Source: Bacteroidota bacterium (GTDB lineage: Bacteria; Bacteroidota; Bacteroidia; Chitinophagales; Saprospiraceae). From it: 32,614 nucleotides of DNA. Positions 18,406 through 27,082 of this stretch are shown here, one piece after another. The DNA lies in NCBI GenBank assembly GCA_024642705.1, contig JAHEAQ010000194.1:1-32614 (forward strand), read 5' to 3'. The position numbers were made by a program, and so were the translations under genes. The notes below the pieces were generated by a model, which was given only the letters and a program-made list of their open reading frames with translations, ran no database searches and was not told the DNA's origin. How positions within the stretch are numbered: the first letter of the stretch is position 1; the number at the start of each line of letters is the position of its first letter.

Positions 18406-19428
18406 ATGTTTAAATTTTTTCGCCAGCTTCGTCAATCATACATTTTTGAGAACAAAAATTCCAAATACTTAAAATATGCCATCGGTGAAATTGTTTTGGT
18501 GGTCATCGGTATTTTGATAGCCCTACAAGTCAATAATTGGAACGAGGAACGCATAAAACAAAAAGCCGTTAAAACCGCATTGATTCAGATTCAAAATGAA
18601 CTGCTGGGCGATCTGGAGGAAAGTTATGATCTTACTTCATTCCTTGAGTATAAAGACAGTCTCATTGAAAAAGTGCTTAAAAATAAAGTTACAGAGCTGG
18701 AATATAAAACCAATGGAGACTTAAGATTTTTAATCACTTCTAGCGCAGGTTTAACACTAAATAGAGATGGCTTTACAGGCCTAATGAACATTATTGACGA
18801 ATCAAAATTAATTGATTCTGATCTGCTGAATCAGTTAAAAGGCCTTTACGTAGATGGAAACCACAATTTAGAGGTCGTTATAGATTGGTATAGTAACAGC
18901 GTACATGAGTATAATAATGAATTGATGAAAAATTATTGGTGGTATTCAAATCGTGATGTTCTCATAGATAGCCTTGTACAGGATGAGCTGGATTATCTTA
19001 TGTACGACCCTATATATAAAAATAGAGTGGCTAGATACCATAATTTAGGAATTGGAAATCTCAATTATGGTAACTATCAGTTACAGGCTGGTATGGCACA
19101 TCTGTATCGTTCCATTTCTGAAGTGACCGGTGAGGGAACAGATAATGAAATCATTGCATCCTATTTTAATAGCCCTCCGGACTCTATTTATGCGCCTTTT
19201 TTAGGCACTTATTCTAGAGCTGATGGAACAAGTTTAAAGCTTTTTGTACTGAACGATTCTTTAAAAATTCAATTTCCCTACCCGTCTGGAGAAATCAGTT
19301 ATATGGTTGGTGGAAGAAGGAATCGTTTCCTGAACTACGAATCAATCGGACAAATCATCATTGAAAATGATTCCACCCTTCGCTCTTCAAATATGAGCCG
19401 AAACAGATATGTTAGAATTAAACAATAA
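18406..19428 (+). CDS. DUF6090-type membrane protein, paralog 1 of 13, with C-terminal beta domain
   Basis: This is the first member of the array. It shows the shared architecture: a short basic N-terminus (MFKFFRQLRQ), a conserved YLKYAIGEI motif leading into one membrane helix (about 24-44), the invariant NNWNE at its exit (43-47), then a helical domain. Positive charges before the helix place the N-terminus in the cytoplasm and the rest in the periplasm. It is 340 residues, about 90 longer than the others. The extra C-terminal part (about 262-340, starting YAPFLGTYSRADG) alternates hydrophobic strands and resembles small beta-barrel add-on domains; it is absent from the other twelve. Family assignment to DUF6090 is from memory; its function is unknown to me. 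The gene lies 4 bp upstream of paralog 2. Confidence 0.88.
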   Translation: MFKFFRQLRQSYIFENKNSKYLKYAIGEIVLVVIGILIALQVNNWNEERIKQKAVKTALIQIQNELLGDLEESYDLTSFLEYKDSLIEKVLKNKVTELEYKTNGDLRFLITSSAGLTLNRDGFTGLMNIIDESKLIDSDLLNQLKGLYVDGNHNLEVVIDWYSNSVHEYNNELMKNYWWYSNRDVLIDSLVQDELDYLMYDPIYKNRVARYHNLGIGNLNYGNYQLQAGMAHLYRSISEVTGEGTDNEIIASYFNSPPDSIYAPFLGTYSRADGTSLKLFVLNDSLKIQFPYPSGEISYMVGGRRNRFLNYESIGQIIIENDSTLRSSNMSRNRYVRIKQ

Positions 19429-19432
19429 TAAG

Positions 19433-20158
19433 ATGATAAAATTCTTTCGCAATATCCGTCAAAACTTAATTATGGAAAATAAAACCTCTAAATACCTAAA
19501 ATATGCCATAGGAGAGATTGTGCTTGTAATGATTGGTATTTTACTAGCATTGCAGGTTAATAATTGGAATGAAAACCGTAAGCAATTAATACAACAAGAA
19601 TTTTTATTAAAGCAACTTCTTGTCGATGCAGAAGTAGATTTGAAGTTTTTTACCTCCAGATTTGAAGCGCTCTCCATGTTAGATAGTACGCTTAATATTA
19701 TAAGATTATTTGGTGATGAACCCGAGTATGATATTGCAACTATAAATACAAATGGGAGTGGAAATGTTTTTTATAATAGGTATTATTTGTTTGAGTCTAG
19801 CCTGTTAAACAATAATCCAGATGCTTACAAAGAATTACTATCCTTTGAAATTAAATCAATATTAAGAAACATTAATTCTAAATACAGTTACCTAAACGCT
19901 TCTTTTACCTATTTGAATAATGAATTAAAACAACAATCTGATAAATTTTCAAAGCGGTATTACAAAGAATTAAGGCAAAACAAAGCAACTAAATCAATAG
20001 AAGCTTTAAGATTTATATACAGAGATGAAGAGATGCAATCAGTAATTGATGTTCTAAAAAGGGCGATTGCTGCAGCACTTAAAAGAACGAAGGAATACTT
20101 AGAGATTAATGAAGAGTTAATTAAAGCTCTGAATATTAAATTGAACAATAATGATTAA
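19433..20158 (+). CDS. DUF6090-type membrane protein, paralog 2 of 13
   Basis: I choose the ATG at 19433, giving 241 residues, over one 24 bases upstream, because MIKFFRNIRQ aligns with every other copy and the longer form would overlap paralog 1. The membrane helix is at about 24-44. The periplasmic part (48-241) is helical and lysine-rich; the second family motif around residues 115-142 is degenerate (FESSLLNNN where others have E-I-SSG). It overlaps paralog 3 by 8 bp. Confidence 0.88.
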   Translation: MIKFFRNIRQNLIMENKTSKYLKYAIGEIVLVMIGILLALQVNNWNENRKQLIQQEFLLKQLLVDAEVDLKFFTSRFEALSMLDSTLNIIRLFGDEPEYDIATINTNGSGNVFYNRYYLFESSLLNNNPDAYKELLSFEIKSILRNINSKYSYLNASFTYLNNELKQQSDKFSKRYYKELRQNKATKSIEALRFIYRDEEMQSVIDVLKRAIAAALKRTKEYLEINEELIKALNIKLNNND

Positions 20159-20897
20159 AATTTTTAGAACTATCCGGCAAAACATGCTTCTGGAAAATAA
20201 AACTGGAAAGCCTGCCTACCATATCAGTAGGTATCTCAAATATGCCATCGGCGAAATTGTGCTTGTTGTGATTGGGATCTTGATAGCGCTTCAAATTAAT
20301 AATTTGAATGAAGATCGAAAAGAATTCCAAAAATCTAAAATCTATTGTGATAAAATTATTAATGACATTATTTCCGATACCTTAAACATTAATGTTTTAA
20401 TAAAAGATTGCGATGACATGGAAATGCAAGGAAATCGTTATTTTTCCTATTTCAATCAAGGAAATATTGATATAGACAAATTAATTGATAGTTCAAAAAA
20501 GGTGAACTTGGGTTTCATAAGGTATTTCCCGGTAAACTACACCTATTTGGACATGCAATCCTCAGGTAACTCTAATTTGTTGAATGAAAAACAGAAAAAT
20601 GCACTTATAGAGCTCTCTTCAAGTCAAGATCTTATACAGATTATAATTGAAAAAACCATTTCAAGAGCTCAAGATCAGCTGAGTTTAAAAGATAATGTAT
20701 TAGGGTATCCAAATGATTTCTATTCAAAAATGGACATCAAGGTTAGCGAAGAGAAAAAATTACAATGGCTACTCCACCAACATTTATTATTTAAAAACAA
20801 TCTTATACTGTATTCCTATATAAAACGATTTGGGGAAACTATAAAAGAGCAGTCTAAAAAAGCTATTTTAATATTAAAAGATGATTCTGATATATGA
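20151..20897 (+). CDS. DUF6090-type membrane protein, paralog 3 of 13
   Basis: The product has 248 residues. Between the start module (MLLENKTGK) and the membrane helix there is a 7-codon insertion relative to most copies (PAYHISR region, nucleotides 20205-20231). The helix exit reads NNLNED instead of NNWNE, the only copy lacking that Trp. The periplasmic motif at about 131-145 is MQSSGNSNLL. It carries two cysteines at 65 and 87. It overlaps paralog 2 by 8 bp and paralog 4 by 4 bp. Confidence 0.88.
   Translation: MIKIFRTIRQNMLLENKTGKPAYHISRYLKYAIGEIVLVVIGILIALQINNLNEDRKEFQKSKIYCDKIINDIISDTLNINVLIKDCDDMEMQGNRYFSYFNQGNIDIDKLIDSSKKVNLGFIRYFPVNYTYLDMQSSGNSNLLNEKQKNALIELSSSQDLIQIIIEKTISRAQDQLSLKDNVLGYPNDFYSKMDIKVSEEKKLQWLLHQHLLFKNNLILYSYIKRFGETIKEQSKKAILILKDDSDI
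20205..20231 (+). repeat. in-frame juxtamembrane insertion in paralog 3
   Basis: Nine codons stand where other copies have two, with a CCTAC/GTAGG inverted repeat (20215-20231, 7-nt loop). Position and the CCTGCC start match the insertions in paralogs 6 and 7; it may be a shortened relic of the same element. Confidence 0.4.
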
Positions 20898-21667
20898 TAA
20901 AACTCTTCCGCAACATCCGAAAAACCCTTTTAACAGAAGGCAAAACTGCCAACTACTTCAAATATGCCATTGGTGAGATTGTGTTGGTCATGATTGGCAT
21001 CCTATTGGCTCTTCAAATCAACAACTGGAACGAATCGAGAAAAGACAGAGCTTTTGAAGTAAAAATGTTACATGAAGTAAGAAATGAGCTTATTAAGGAT
21101 ACCATGTACTTTAAAATGATTAAAAAAAGAGCTGAATCTGCTCTTGAAGGTGGAATGTATATGATGCAAATTTATACTGAAACTGAAACAAATTCAGATT
21201 CTATTTCCAAATATGGCAAAATGATGCAAATTGGATTTCAATACATTTATCATAAAGGTGCCTATGAAGCCATTAAGTCTACAGGGATAGATAAAATATC
21301 TAACGATTCTGTGAGAATGCTCCTTACAGATTTTTATGATTTTGGACTTCCGAGAGCGCAAAATTTCATTGAAGATGATGATAGTAAAAAAATGAGCAGA
21401 ATGGAACAACTTAGGTTATTAGCAGACATCCAATTTATAAAAATGCCTAATGGACAAACAATTCCTGACATCACACCAAAAAAATCTTTTATAGGCAATT
21501 CAGCCTTAATGGATTATATCATGACTAGAACGGGATACAACAGCAATGCCATAGGTCGTTTAGAAAGTTTATTGAGATCTAGTGAACATTTATTGAAAGT
21601 TTTGGATAGAGAACTGAAAATTGAAAATAATTTGGATGGATTACCAAAAACCATTTGGACGAATTAA
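20894..21667 (+). CDS. DUF6090-type membrane protein, paralog 4 of 13
   Basis: The product has 257 residues. With paralogs 5 and 13 it forms a subgroup: all read NNWNE-(S/T)RKDR-FEVKML after the helix and (Y/F)EAIKS(S/T)G-D-ISND in the periplasmic motif (here about 122-140). An 84-bp stretch (20987-21070) is 82/84 identical to one in paralog 13. Methionine-rich segments lie at 88-112. It is followed by a 50-bp gap, one of only two real gaps in the array, so an internal promoter or a former end is possible there. Confidence 0.88.
   Translation: MIKLFRNIRKTLLTEGKTANYFKYAIGEIVLVMIGILLALQINNWNESRKDRAFEVKMLHEVRNELIKDTMYFKMIKKRAESALEGGMYMMQIYTETETNSDSISKYGKMMQIGFQYIYHKGAYEAIKSTGIDKISNDSVRMLLTDFYDFGLPRAQNFIEDDDSKKMSRMEQLRLLADIQFIKMPNGQTIPDITPKKSFIGNSALMDYIMTRTGYNSNAIGRLESLLRSSEHLLKVLDRELKIENNLDGLPKTIWTN
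20987..21070 (+). repeat. 84-bp block shared by paralogs 4 and 13 (copy 1)
   Basis: It differs from 27872-27955 at two positions only, while flanking coding sequence is much more diverged. It covers the end of the membrane helix and the first periplasmic residues. Confidence 0.85.
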
Positions 21668-21717
21668 TAGCAATTATTTTCTTTTATAAAATCATTAAAA
21701 ATTAACCTTAACAACCA

Positions 21718-22464
21718 ATGATCAAACTCTTTCGCAACATTCGCAAAAAACTTGTAACCGAAGGCAAAACCACCAACTATCTAAAATATGCCATTGGTGA
21801 AATTGTGCTTGTCATGATCGGAATCCTTTTGGCTTTACAGATCAACAACTGGAACGAAACCAGAAAAGACAGGGTTTTTGAAGTGAAAATGCTACAAGAG
21901 GTTAAAAAGTCACTTCAATCGGATATCAAAGACAAACAATATGTCGTTGATTTTTTCAAAAGTACTGAAAACAGCATAAATGAATTGCTAAAGATGAGAG
22001 AGGATTCCAATTACCCAAGAGATTCGGTAATAGTGCACTTGCAAAATTTAGAACGCGTTGGATTATTTTTCCCATTCACTGATGGTGCTTTTGAAGCGAT
22101 AAAATCCAGTGGGCTCGATAAAATATCCAACGACGAAATTAGAAACGAATTGGTGCATCTCTACAGCTATTCTTTTAAAAGTATCTCCATTTTCATTAAT
22201 GAACTTACACGACCAACAATGATAGAAAAGTTTACACTATTTGCTCAAATATTTCCATCAACTCTTCATTCTGGCACCGATGGAAAAGCCCAACTTAAAC
22301 TGCAGTACAATAACTTTGAAGAACTTCTCCTTTTAGAAGATTTTGATAAATTACTACACAAAGCCAACCTTTTAACTGAATCCATCACCCCACGTTTAAT
22401 AAATCTCGTTGATAAAATGATTGAACTGGAAAACCTAATAACCAAGGAGATTGAAAACCCATGA
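21718..22464 (+). CDS. DUF6090-type membrane protein, paralog 5 of 13
   Basis: The product has 248 residues and belongs to the subgroup of paralogs 4 and 13 (RKDRVFEVKMLQEVKKSL after the helix; FEAIKSSGLDKISND at about 125-139). The N-terminal module has the TEGKT variant shared with paralog 4. It is preceded by 50 bp of AT-rich sequence and its stop overlaps the start of paralog 6 in an ATGA. Confidence 0.88.
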   Translation: MIKLFRNIRKKLVTEGKTTNYLKYAIGEIVLVMIGILLALQINNWNETRKDRVFEVKMLQEVKKSLQSDIKDKQYVVDFFKSTENSINELLKMREDSNYPRDSVIVHLQNLERVGLFFPFTDGAFEAIKSSGLDKISNDEIRNELVHLYSYSFKSISIFINELTRPTMIEKFTLFAQIFPSTLHSGTDGKAQLKLQYNNFEELLLLEDFDKLLHKANLLTESITPRLINLVDKMIELENLITKEIENP

Positions 22465-22511
22465 TCAAATTCTTCCGTCATATCCGTCAAACCTTAATTA
22501 TGGAAAACAAA
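22461..22511 (+). repeat. 51-bp constant start module, copy in paralog 6
   Basis: The module begins ATGATCAAATTCTTCCG and ends in the ENK codons. The four copies in paralogs 6, 7, 9 and 10 differ from this one at no more than two positions. Confidence 0.85.
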
Positions 22512-23240
22512 ACAGGCAACCCTACCTCTGCTAAAACTACGGCAGGCACGTACCTAAAATATGCCCTTGGTGAGATTGTATTGGTGGTGATTGGCATTTT
22601 GATTGCACTTCAGATCAATAACTGGAACCAATCTAGGTTGGAACGTATTGAAGAAAAAAACATTTTGTCCAAACTCCATGACGAATTTCTTGAAAATAAA
22701 ACTGAAGTAGCCAAGAGTGTTGGCCTGTATAAAGGAGCAATGGATGCCAATTTGGTTTTAATGAGTCTAATGGGAAGCAATGCCAATATTCTTCAAAAAC
22801 ACAACCTCGATAGTTTGTTCTATGAATCACTTCCCTCGCTGCAAATTGTTTTTTCGGACAATACCATTAAAAATATTGTCCAAACCGGCAAGTTGGACAT
22901 CATTAAAAACCCCGAGATCATTCAACTCATCAACCAATGGGAAGCCCAAACCTTATTGCTCAAAGAAAGAGACAAAATATTATCGGAATGGATCAACAAT
23001 CAATTAATTCCTCTTATTAGTGATTATGTATCGTTCAAGGAAATTGACCATAATGGAAATATGCCCTGGAGCGGAACAACCAAACTTAAAACCGACTATT
23101 ACACCTTGTTTCAAAAGTTAAAATTTGAAAACATTATGGACAATGTACTTTGGTATCATAACAAAATTAGATTGAGTTTGGAAAGTACCAATGATTTGAT
23201 ACTAAATATTATAGCTGCTACCGAATCCTATAAAAAATGA
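22461..23240 (+). CDS. DUF6090-type membrane protein, paralog 6 of 13
   Basis: The product has 259 residues. It carries an insertion of about 10 residues (GNPTSAKTTAGT at 19-30) between the start module and the membrane helix. The helix motif has ALGEI where nearly all others have AIGEI. The periplasmic motif (about 135-157) reads IVQTGKLDIIKN. The 51-bp 5' module is nearly identical to those of paralogs 7, 9 and 10. Its periplasmic half seems related to that of paralog 10 (a KTDYY segment about 45-50 residues before the end, plus a LDSLF/LDSIF segment). Confidence 0.88.
   Translation: MIKFFRHIRQTLIMENKTGNPTSAKTTAGTYLKYALGEIVLVVIGILIALQINNWNQSRLERIEEKNILSKLHDEFLENKTEVAKSVGLYKGAMDANLVLMSLMGSNANILQKHNLDSLFYESLPSLQIVFSDNTIKNIVQTGKLDIIKNPEIIQLINQWEAQTLLLKERDKILSEWINNQLIPLISDYVSFKEIDHNGNMPWSGTTKLKTDYYTLFQKLKFENIMDNVLWYHNKIRLSLESTNDLILNIIAATESYKK
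22515..22550 (+). repeat. in-frame juxtamembrane insertion in paralog 6
   Basis: Twelve codons stand where other copies have two. It contains CTGC (22528-22531) and GCAG (22542-22545) arms around a 10-nt loop, and ends in a GGCAGGC like the insertion of paralog 7. Confidence 0.45.
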
Positions 23241-23287
23241 TCAATTTCTTCCGTCATATCCGTCAAACCTTAATTATGGAAAATAAA
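23237..23287 (+). repeat. 51-bp constant start module, copy in paralog 7
   Basis: Two differences from the copy at 22461 (one changes Lys3 to Asn, one is silent). Confidence 0.85.
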
Positions 23288-24031
23288 ACAGTTTCATCTG
23301 CCGACCGCGCGTCGCAGGAAGCTTTAGTGGAGGCACAAGCTTCAGCGAAGGCAGGCAAATACTTTAAATACGCCATTGGTGAGATTGTGCTTGTAGTTAT
23401 TGGGATTTTGATTGCGCTTCAGATTAATAACTGGAATGAAGCCAGGAAACAACACATTGAAGAGACGGCTTTACTTCGAACTATGAGAACCGATTTTGAG
23501 ATCAAAAACAAGCAACTGCTTGAAGAATATGGATACAATAAAAAATTACATGACCTCTCATCACAATTTATAATGTCTCAATTAAACCATCAGAAAGACA
23601 CATTTGCCATGGAAGAGGTATTGTTTTTTGGAGATTACTTTCCTGTTAGTACTCATATAAATTCTTTGGATGTGGCTCTTGAGGGCAACAGGGTTAATAT
23701 TTTTAGATCGGATTCATTGGTTGATATGTTAAGAAAATTAAAGGCTGATTTTGTAAATCTAGAAATCGATAAGGCTTATTTGGATGAGTTTTGGACCAGT
23801 AACCTCATACCGTATTTTCAAGAATCTGGACTCAGCATTCACCGCTTTACCCTAATTCAGAAAGGGATTGTGCCAAGTACAGAGATATTAAATAGGATTG
23901 ATATGTATGAATTTGCAAACCGAATTTCAGATATTGTAAGTGTCGAGTTTTTATGGCTGAAAAAGCAAGAAATAATACTTGAAGACATTAATACTATAAT
24001 GAGAATGATTGAGGTAGAATTGAAAAGATAA
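23237..24031 (+). CDS. DUF6090-type membrane protein, paralog 7 of 13
   Basis: At 264 residues it is the longest of copies 2-13, because of a 21-residue net insertion (residues 19-40, alanine-rich) just before the membrane helix. The inserted DNA is GC-rich and strongly palindromic, unlike its surroundings. The periplasmic motif near 141-165 is divergent (LDVALEGNRVNIF). The ATGA start overlaps the stop of paralog 6; a 64-bp gap follows. Confidence 0.88.
   Translation: MINFFRHIRQTLIMENKTVSSADRASQEALVEAQASAKAGKYFKYAIGEIVLVVIGILIALQINNWNEARKQHIEETALLRTMRTDFEIKNKQLLEEYGYNKKLHDLSSQFIMSQLNHQKDTFAMEEVLFFGDYFPVSTHINSLDVALEGNRVNIFRSDSLVDMLRKLKADFVNLEIDKAYLDEFWTSNLIPYFQESGLSIHRFTLIQKGIVPSTEILNRIDMYEFANRISDIVSVEFLWLKKQEIILEDINTIMRMIEVELKR
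23291..23356 (+). repeat. in-frame palindromic element inside paralog 7
   Basis: This 66-bp GC-rich segment is absent from the equivalent site of most paralogs. It folds as nested arms: CTGCC (23298-23302) with GGCAG (23350-23354), TCGC (23312-23315) with GCGA (23345-23348), and GAAGCTT (23318-23324) with AAGCTTC (23337-23343) around a 12-nt loop; one 9-nt bulge interrupts the outer part. It keeps the reading frame open. Confidence 0.65.
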
Positions 24032-24095
24032 TCCATGATCTTATTGATAGTATTCAGTTAGAACTAAATAAGGACCGTCAATAATAAATTAAAAC

Positions 24096-24860
24096 ATGAT
24101 AAAATTCTTCAAAAACATTAGAAAAGCAAATCTAAAGGAAGGCAAAATGGCTAACTACCTAAAATATGCCATCGGTGAAATTGTGCTGGTGGTGATTGGT
24201 ATTTTGATCGCGTTACAAATTAACAACTGGAATGAAAAGCAAAAAGAACGTATACTTGAAAAAAAATATTTGCTGCGTTTAGTTGAAGAATTTAACACAG
24301 ATCTTGATAATATTACCTCAAACATTAATGCCATAAAAAAAAGAAAAGAACGAGCCGAATTCATTATGAAAACCATTGATAACCCACAATTGGCTGAAGA
24401 CTCTGCCAATTACTTTGTTAAAAGTATTGAATATGCAGGTTACACATCTTTTCCGGTAATTTCTGATAATACATTTGAAGAGATCAAATCAAGTGGTAAG
24501 CTTTCGTTAATCACAAATGAAAGTATTAGGGGCGCTCTTCAGCAATATTATTCATGGACATCTAAACGCAATCAATATAACTTTATTCGTGAAGATATAC
24601 AGCTCAGTTATCTGAAAGAAAACCAAGGCGTTCTTAATGCGGAACAGCAAATAAGCATGGGAAGTTTTGCAGATCCACGTCAATTTAATAAAACCGAAGC
24701 CAAACTTACCTATGAACGAATGATTCAGAAACCAGATTTTTTAGCCATATTACCTATAATCATTAAGAGTCAGATCCGAACAGGCGAAACTTTTATAGAT
24801 ATCAAACAAAATGCAATGGACGTAAAAATGATGATTCAAAATGAATTAAAAAACAGATGA
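24096..24860 (+). CDS. DUF6090-type membrane protein, paralog 8 of 13
   Basis: The product has 254 residues and a variant N-terminus (FFKNIRKANLKEGKMAN). The periplasmic motif is a textbook copy for the family (FEEIKSSGKLSLITNESIR, about 126-144), giving a useful reference for the degenerate ones. It follows the 64-bp gap and overlaps paralog 9 by 4 bp. Confidence 0.88.
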   Translation: MIKFFKNIRKANLKEGKMANYLKYAIGEIVLVVIGILIALQINNWNEKQKERILEKKYLLRLVEEFNTDLDNITSNINAIKKRKERAEFIMKTIDNPQLAEDSANYFVKSIEYAGYTSFPVISDNTFEEIKSSGKLSLITNESIRGALQQYYSWTSKRNQYNFIREDIQLSYLKENQGVLNAEQQISMGSFADPRQFNKTEAKLTYERMIQKPDFLAILPIIIKSQIRTGETFIDIKQNAMDVKMMIQNELKNR

Positions 24861-24907
24861 TCAAATTCTTCCGTCATATCCGTCAGACCTTAATTATGGA
24901 AAACAAA
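24857..24907 (+). repeat. 51-bp constant start module, copy in paralog 9
   Basis: One silent difference from the copy at 22461. Confidence 0.85.
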
Positions 24908-25597
24908 ACCTCCAAATATTTTAAATACGCCATTGGCGAAATTGTGCTTGTAGTAATTGGCATTTTGATTGCTTTACAAATTAATACTTGGAATGAGAAC
25001 ACAAAAGACAGGAGATATGAATTTGAAATTCTTAAGAATTTAAAATCTGAGTTAATACCCAATTTAAAACAAGTCAAAGCTAAACAACAGGATTGTTTTG
25101 ATGATATGGCAGCAATCAAATACATTTTGAATGAAATCAGTTCAAAAAATAAATCAATTCCCTCAAAAAAACTTGATTCTCTAACAATGGCTATATCCAA
25201 TTTTCCAACATTTGATCCCTTTCACGGAGTCATTGATGAAATTATTGCTTCAGGAAAAATTAATTTAATCCGCAATGATTCATTAAGATTAAAAATAACC
25301 AGTTGGAAAGGTCTATGCGAAGATGCAGAAGAAATTGAAATTTTAGGAATACAACAAAGTACAACTCGATTTGTACCTTATTTAACACCATACATTTCCT
25401 TAAGAAACCTTTCGTCAGATGAAGTGGGAATATCTGCATTTAAATGGAAAAGTGATGCATTATTAGAGGATAAAATTTATGAGAATTTTTTAAGCAACTA
25501 TCGTATTTTTCACAAGATATTAATACCCAGATATCAGGATATTATTGACAATATGAATGAGATGATTCGACTTATTGATGACAACATAAAACATTAA
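24857..25597 (+). CDS. DUF6090-type membrane protein, paralog 9 of 13
   Basis: The product has 246 residues. The start module matches paralogs 6, 7 and 10 almost base for base. The helix exit reads INTWNE in place of INNWNE. The periplasmic motif is IDEIIASGKINLIRNDSLR at about 125-143. One base separates its stop from the start of paralog 10. Confidence 0.88.
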   Translation: MIKFFRHIRQTLIMENKTSKYFKYAIGEIVLVVIGILIALQINTWNENTKDRRYEFEILKNLKSELIPNLKQVKAKQQDCFDDMAAIKYILNEISSKNKSIPSKKLDSLTMAISNFPTFDPFHGVIDEIIASGKINLIRNDSLRLKITSWKGLCEDAEEIEILGIQQSTTRFVPYLTPYISLRNLSSDEVGISAFKWKSDALLEDKIYENFLSNYRIFHKILIPRYQDIIDNMNEMIRLIDDNIKH

Positions 25598-25598
25598 A

Positions 25599-25649
25599 AT
25601 GATCAAATTCTTCCGTCATATCCGTCAAACCTTAATTATGGAAAATAAA
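25599..25649 (+). repeat. 51-bp constant start module, copy in paralog 10
   Basis: One silent difference from the copy at 22461. Confidence 0.85.
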
Positions 25650-26342
25650 TCGTCCAAATACCTAAAATATGCCATTGGTGAAATCGTGTTGGTGGTTATA
25701 GGGATATTGATTGCCTTGCAATTAAACAACTGGAATCAGGAAAGAAAAGACCTGAAAGAAGGCGAACTCATAAAACAGAATATTAACGAAGAATTCATCA
25801 AAAACCAAGAACTGCTTAAAGAGTCACAAAAATTGAATGAAGATGCATTAAGTGCTGGTAAACTGCTGATTAACTTGGTTGGTGCTGATAGCTTCGAATT
25901 GGCAAAATACAATCTCGACAGCATATTCAATGCTTCATTGATGTCTGAACTCTACCTGCCTACAAGTAATTCGCTACAGGATATTATGCAATCGGGACGT
26001 ATGAATCTGCTTGATAATGAAGAACTAAAAAATACAATATTGTCATGGAATGCAGCTTTAGATATATTTAAAGCAAATAAGGACACACAAACCAACTGGC
26101 AGAATAATCAATATATGCCCTATATGCTTAGTGTAATTTCTTATAGACAAATGGAAATTTATAATCAGAAAAGCTGGGCTAGTAAGAGCAAATTAGAGAC
26201 TGATTATTATCCCGTATTCCACGACATAAAATTTGAAAACCTCATTGATAATAATTTGTATTTAGTAGAATATTTAGTCCAAAAACTTGAAAACATTAAA
26301 GAGTACCAAGAACAAATCATTGAATTGACAAACCCTAAATAG
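25599..26342 (+). CDS. DUF6090-type membrane protein, paralog 10 of 13
   Basis: The product has 247 residues. The periplasmic motif is LQDIMQSGRMNLLDNEELK (about 126-144). The region after it (NNWN/TNWQNNQYMPYML) and the KLETDYYPVFHDIKFENL segment correspond to KLKTDYYTLFQKLKFENI in paralog 6. Paralogs 6 and 10 therefore form a second related pair although three genes lie between them. Confidence 0.88.
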   Translation: MIKFFRHIRQTLIMENKSSKYLKYAIGEIVLVVIGILIALQLNNWNQERKDLKEGELIKQNINEEFIKNQELLKESQKLNEDALSAGKLLINLVGADSFELAKYNLDSIFNASLMSELYLPTSNSLQDIMQSGRMNLLDNEELKNTILSWNAALDIFKANKDTQTNWQNNQYMPYMLSVISYRQMEIYNQKSWASKSKLETDYYPVFHDIKFENLIDNNLYLVEYLVQKLENIKEYQEQIIELTNPK

Positions 26343-26344
26343 AT

Positions 26345-27082
26345 ATGCTTCGCTTATTTAAAAACAGTCGCCTAAAATTGGCCTCAGGAAATAATGCAAT
26401 TAGGTATTTTCAATATGCCATTGGCGAAATTGTACTCGTCATGATTGGAATACTTTTAGCACTTCAAATAAATAACTGGAATGAACAAAGAAAAGAAAGA
26501 AATCAATCTGTTTTTTATCATGAACAACTTATCAATGATTTAGAAATAGTGATTTCTTCATTAGATGCCGATATTAATTGGGCAGAAATAGTTAAAAACA
26601 AAATCAATCAAGCCACTGTAATTTTAGATCAAAGTATACCTAATGACTCTACTTTTGAAATACTTGATTTTGTGCTTGGAAATTATTTCAGGCTTAACAG
26701 GCAACTACCAGAAATTACCAGTTATGAAGAAATGAAAAGCTCAGGACAACTTAAGCTAATTTACAGTAAATCTTTAAGGAAAAATTTAGCAAATTATTTA
26801 AGAAAGCATCACAATATAACTAATATTTATGCCGAACTAAATAGTAAAGTTAATCAATCAGAATTTTTAGATCCCTTTGTAAAGTTTAATGAAGAAAGCT
26901 CCATGAAAAAGCTAATTTTCACTTATGATTTTTCAGTATTATCAGCTAATAAAACAGTGGTTAATACTTTATCGCGGTACGCCTTTCATTGGGAAGCCAA
27001 ATTTAATTTTGCAACCTTGCTTAAAGCTGAGGCCGAAGATCTAAAATCAAAAATTAATATGGAATTAAACCAGCTTAAATGA
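26345..27082 (+). CDS. DUF6090-type membrane protein, paralog 11 of 13
   Basis: The product has 245 residues and the most divergent N-terminus (MLRLFKNSRLKLASGNNAIR), yet the helix block from YAIGEIV to NNWNE is fully conserved. The periplasmic motif is YEEMKSSGQLKLIYSKSLR at about 127-145. It starts 2 bp after paralog 10 and overlaps paralog 12 by 4 bp. Confidence 0.88.
   Translation: MLRLFKNSRLKLASGNNAIRYFQYAIGEIVLVMIGILLALQINNWNEQRKERNQSVFYHEQLINDLEIVISSLDADINWAEIVKNKINQATVILDQSIPNDSTFEILDFVLGNYFRLNRQLPEITSYEEMKSSGQLKLIYSKSLRKNLANYLRKHHNITNIYAELNSKVNQSEFLDPFVKFNEESSMKKLIFTYDFSVLSANKTVVNTLSRYAFHWEAKFNFATLLKAEAEDLKSKINMELNQLK

Noticed and set aside
24883-25200. 105-codon minus-strand frame inside paralog 9, with similar ones in paralogs 2, 8 and 13
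   Set aside because: They recur because they are the antisense reading of the conserved helix module, not independent genes.
22461-25649. Regularly recurring near-identical 51-bp units suggesting a CRISPR or other repeat array
   Set aside because: They are spaced 740-1620 bp apart, each at the 5' end of a long open frame, and are translated; they are gene start modules.
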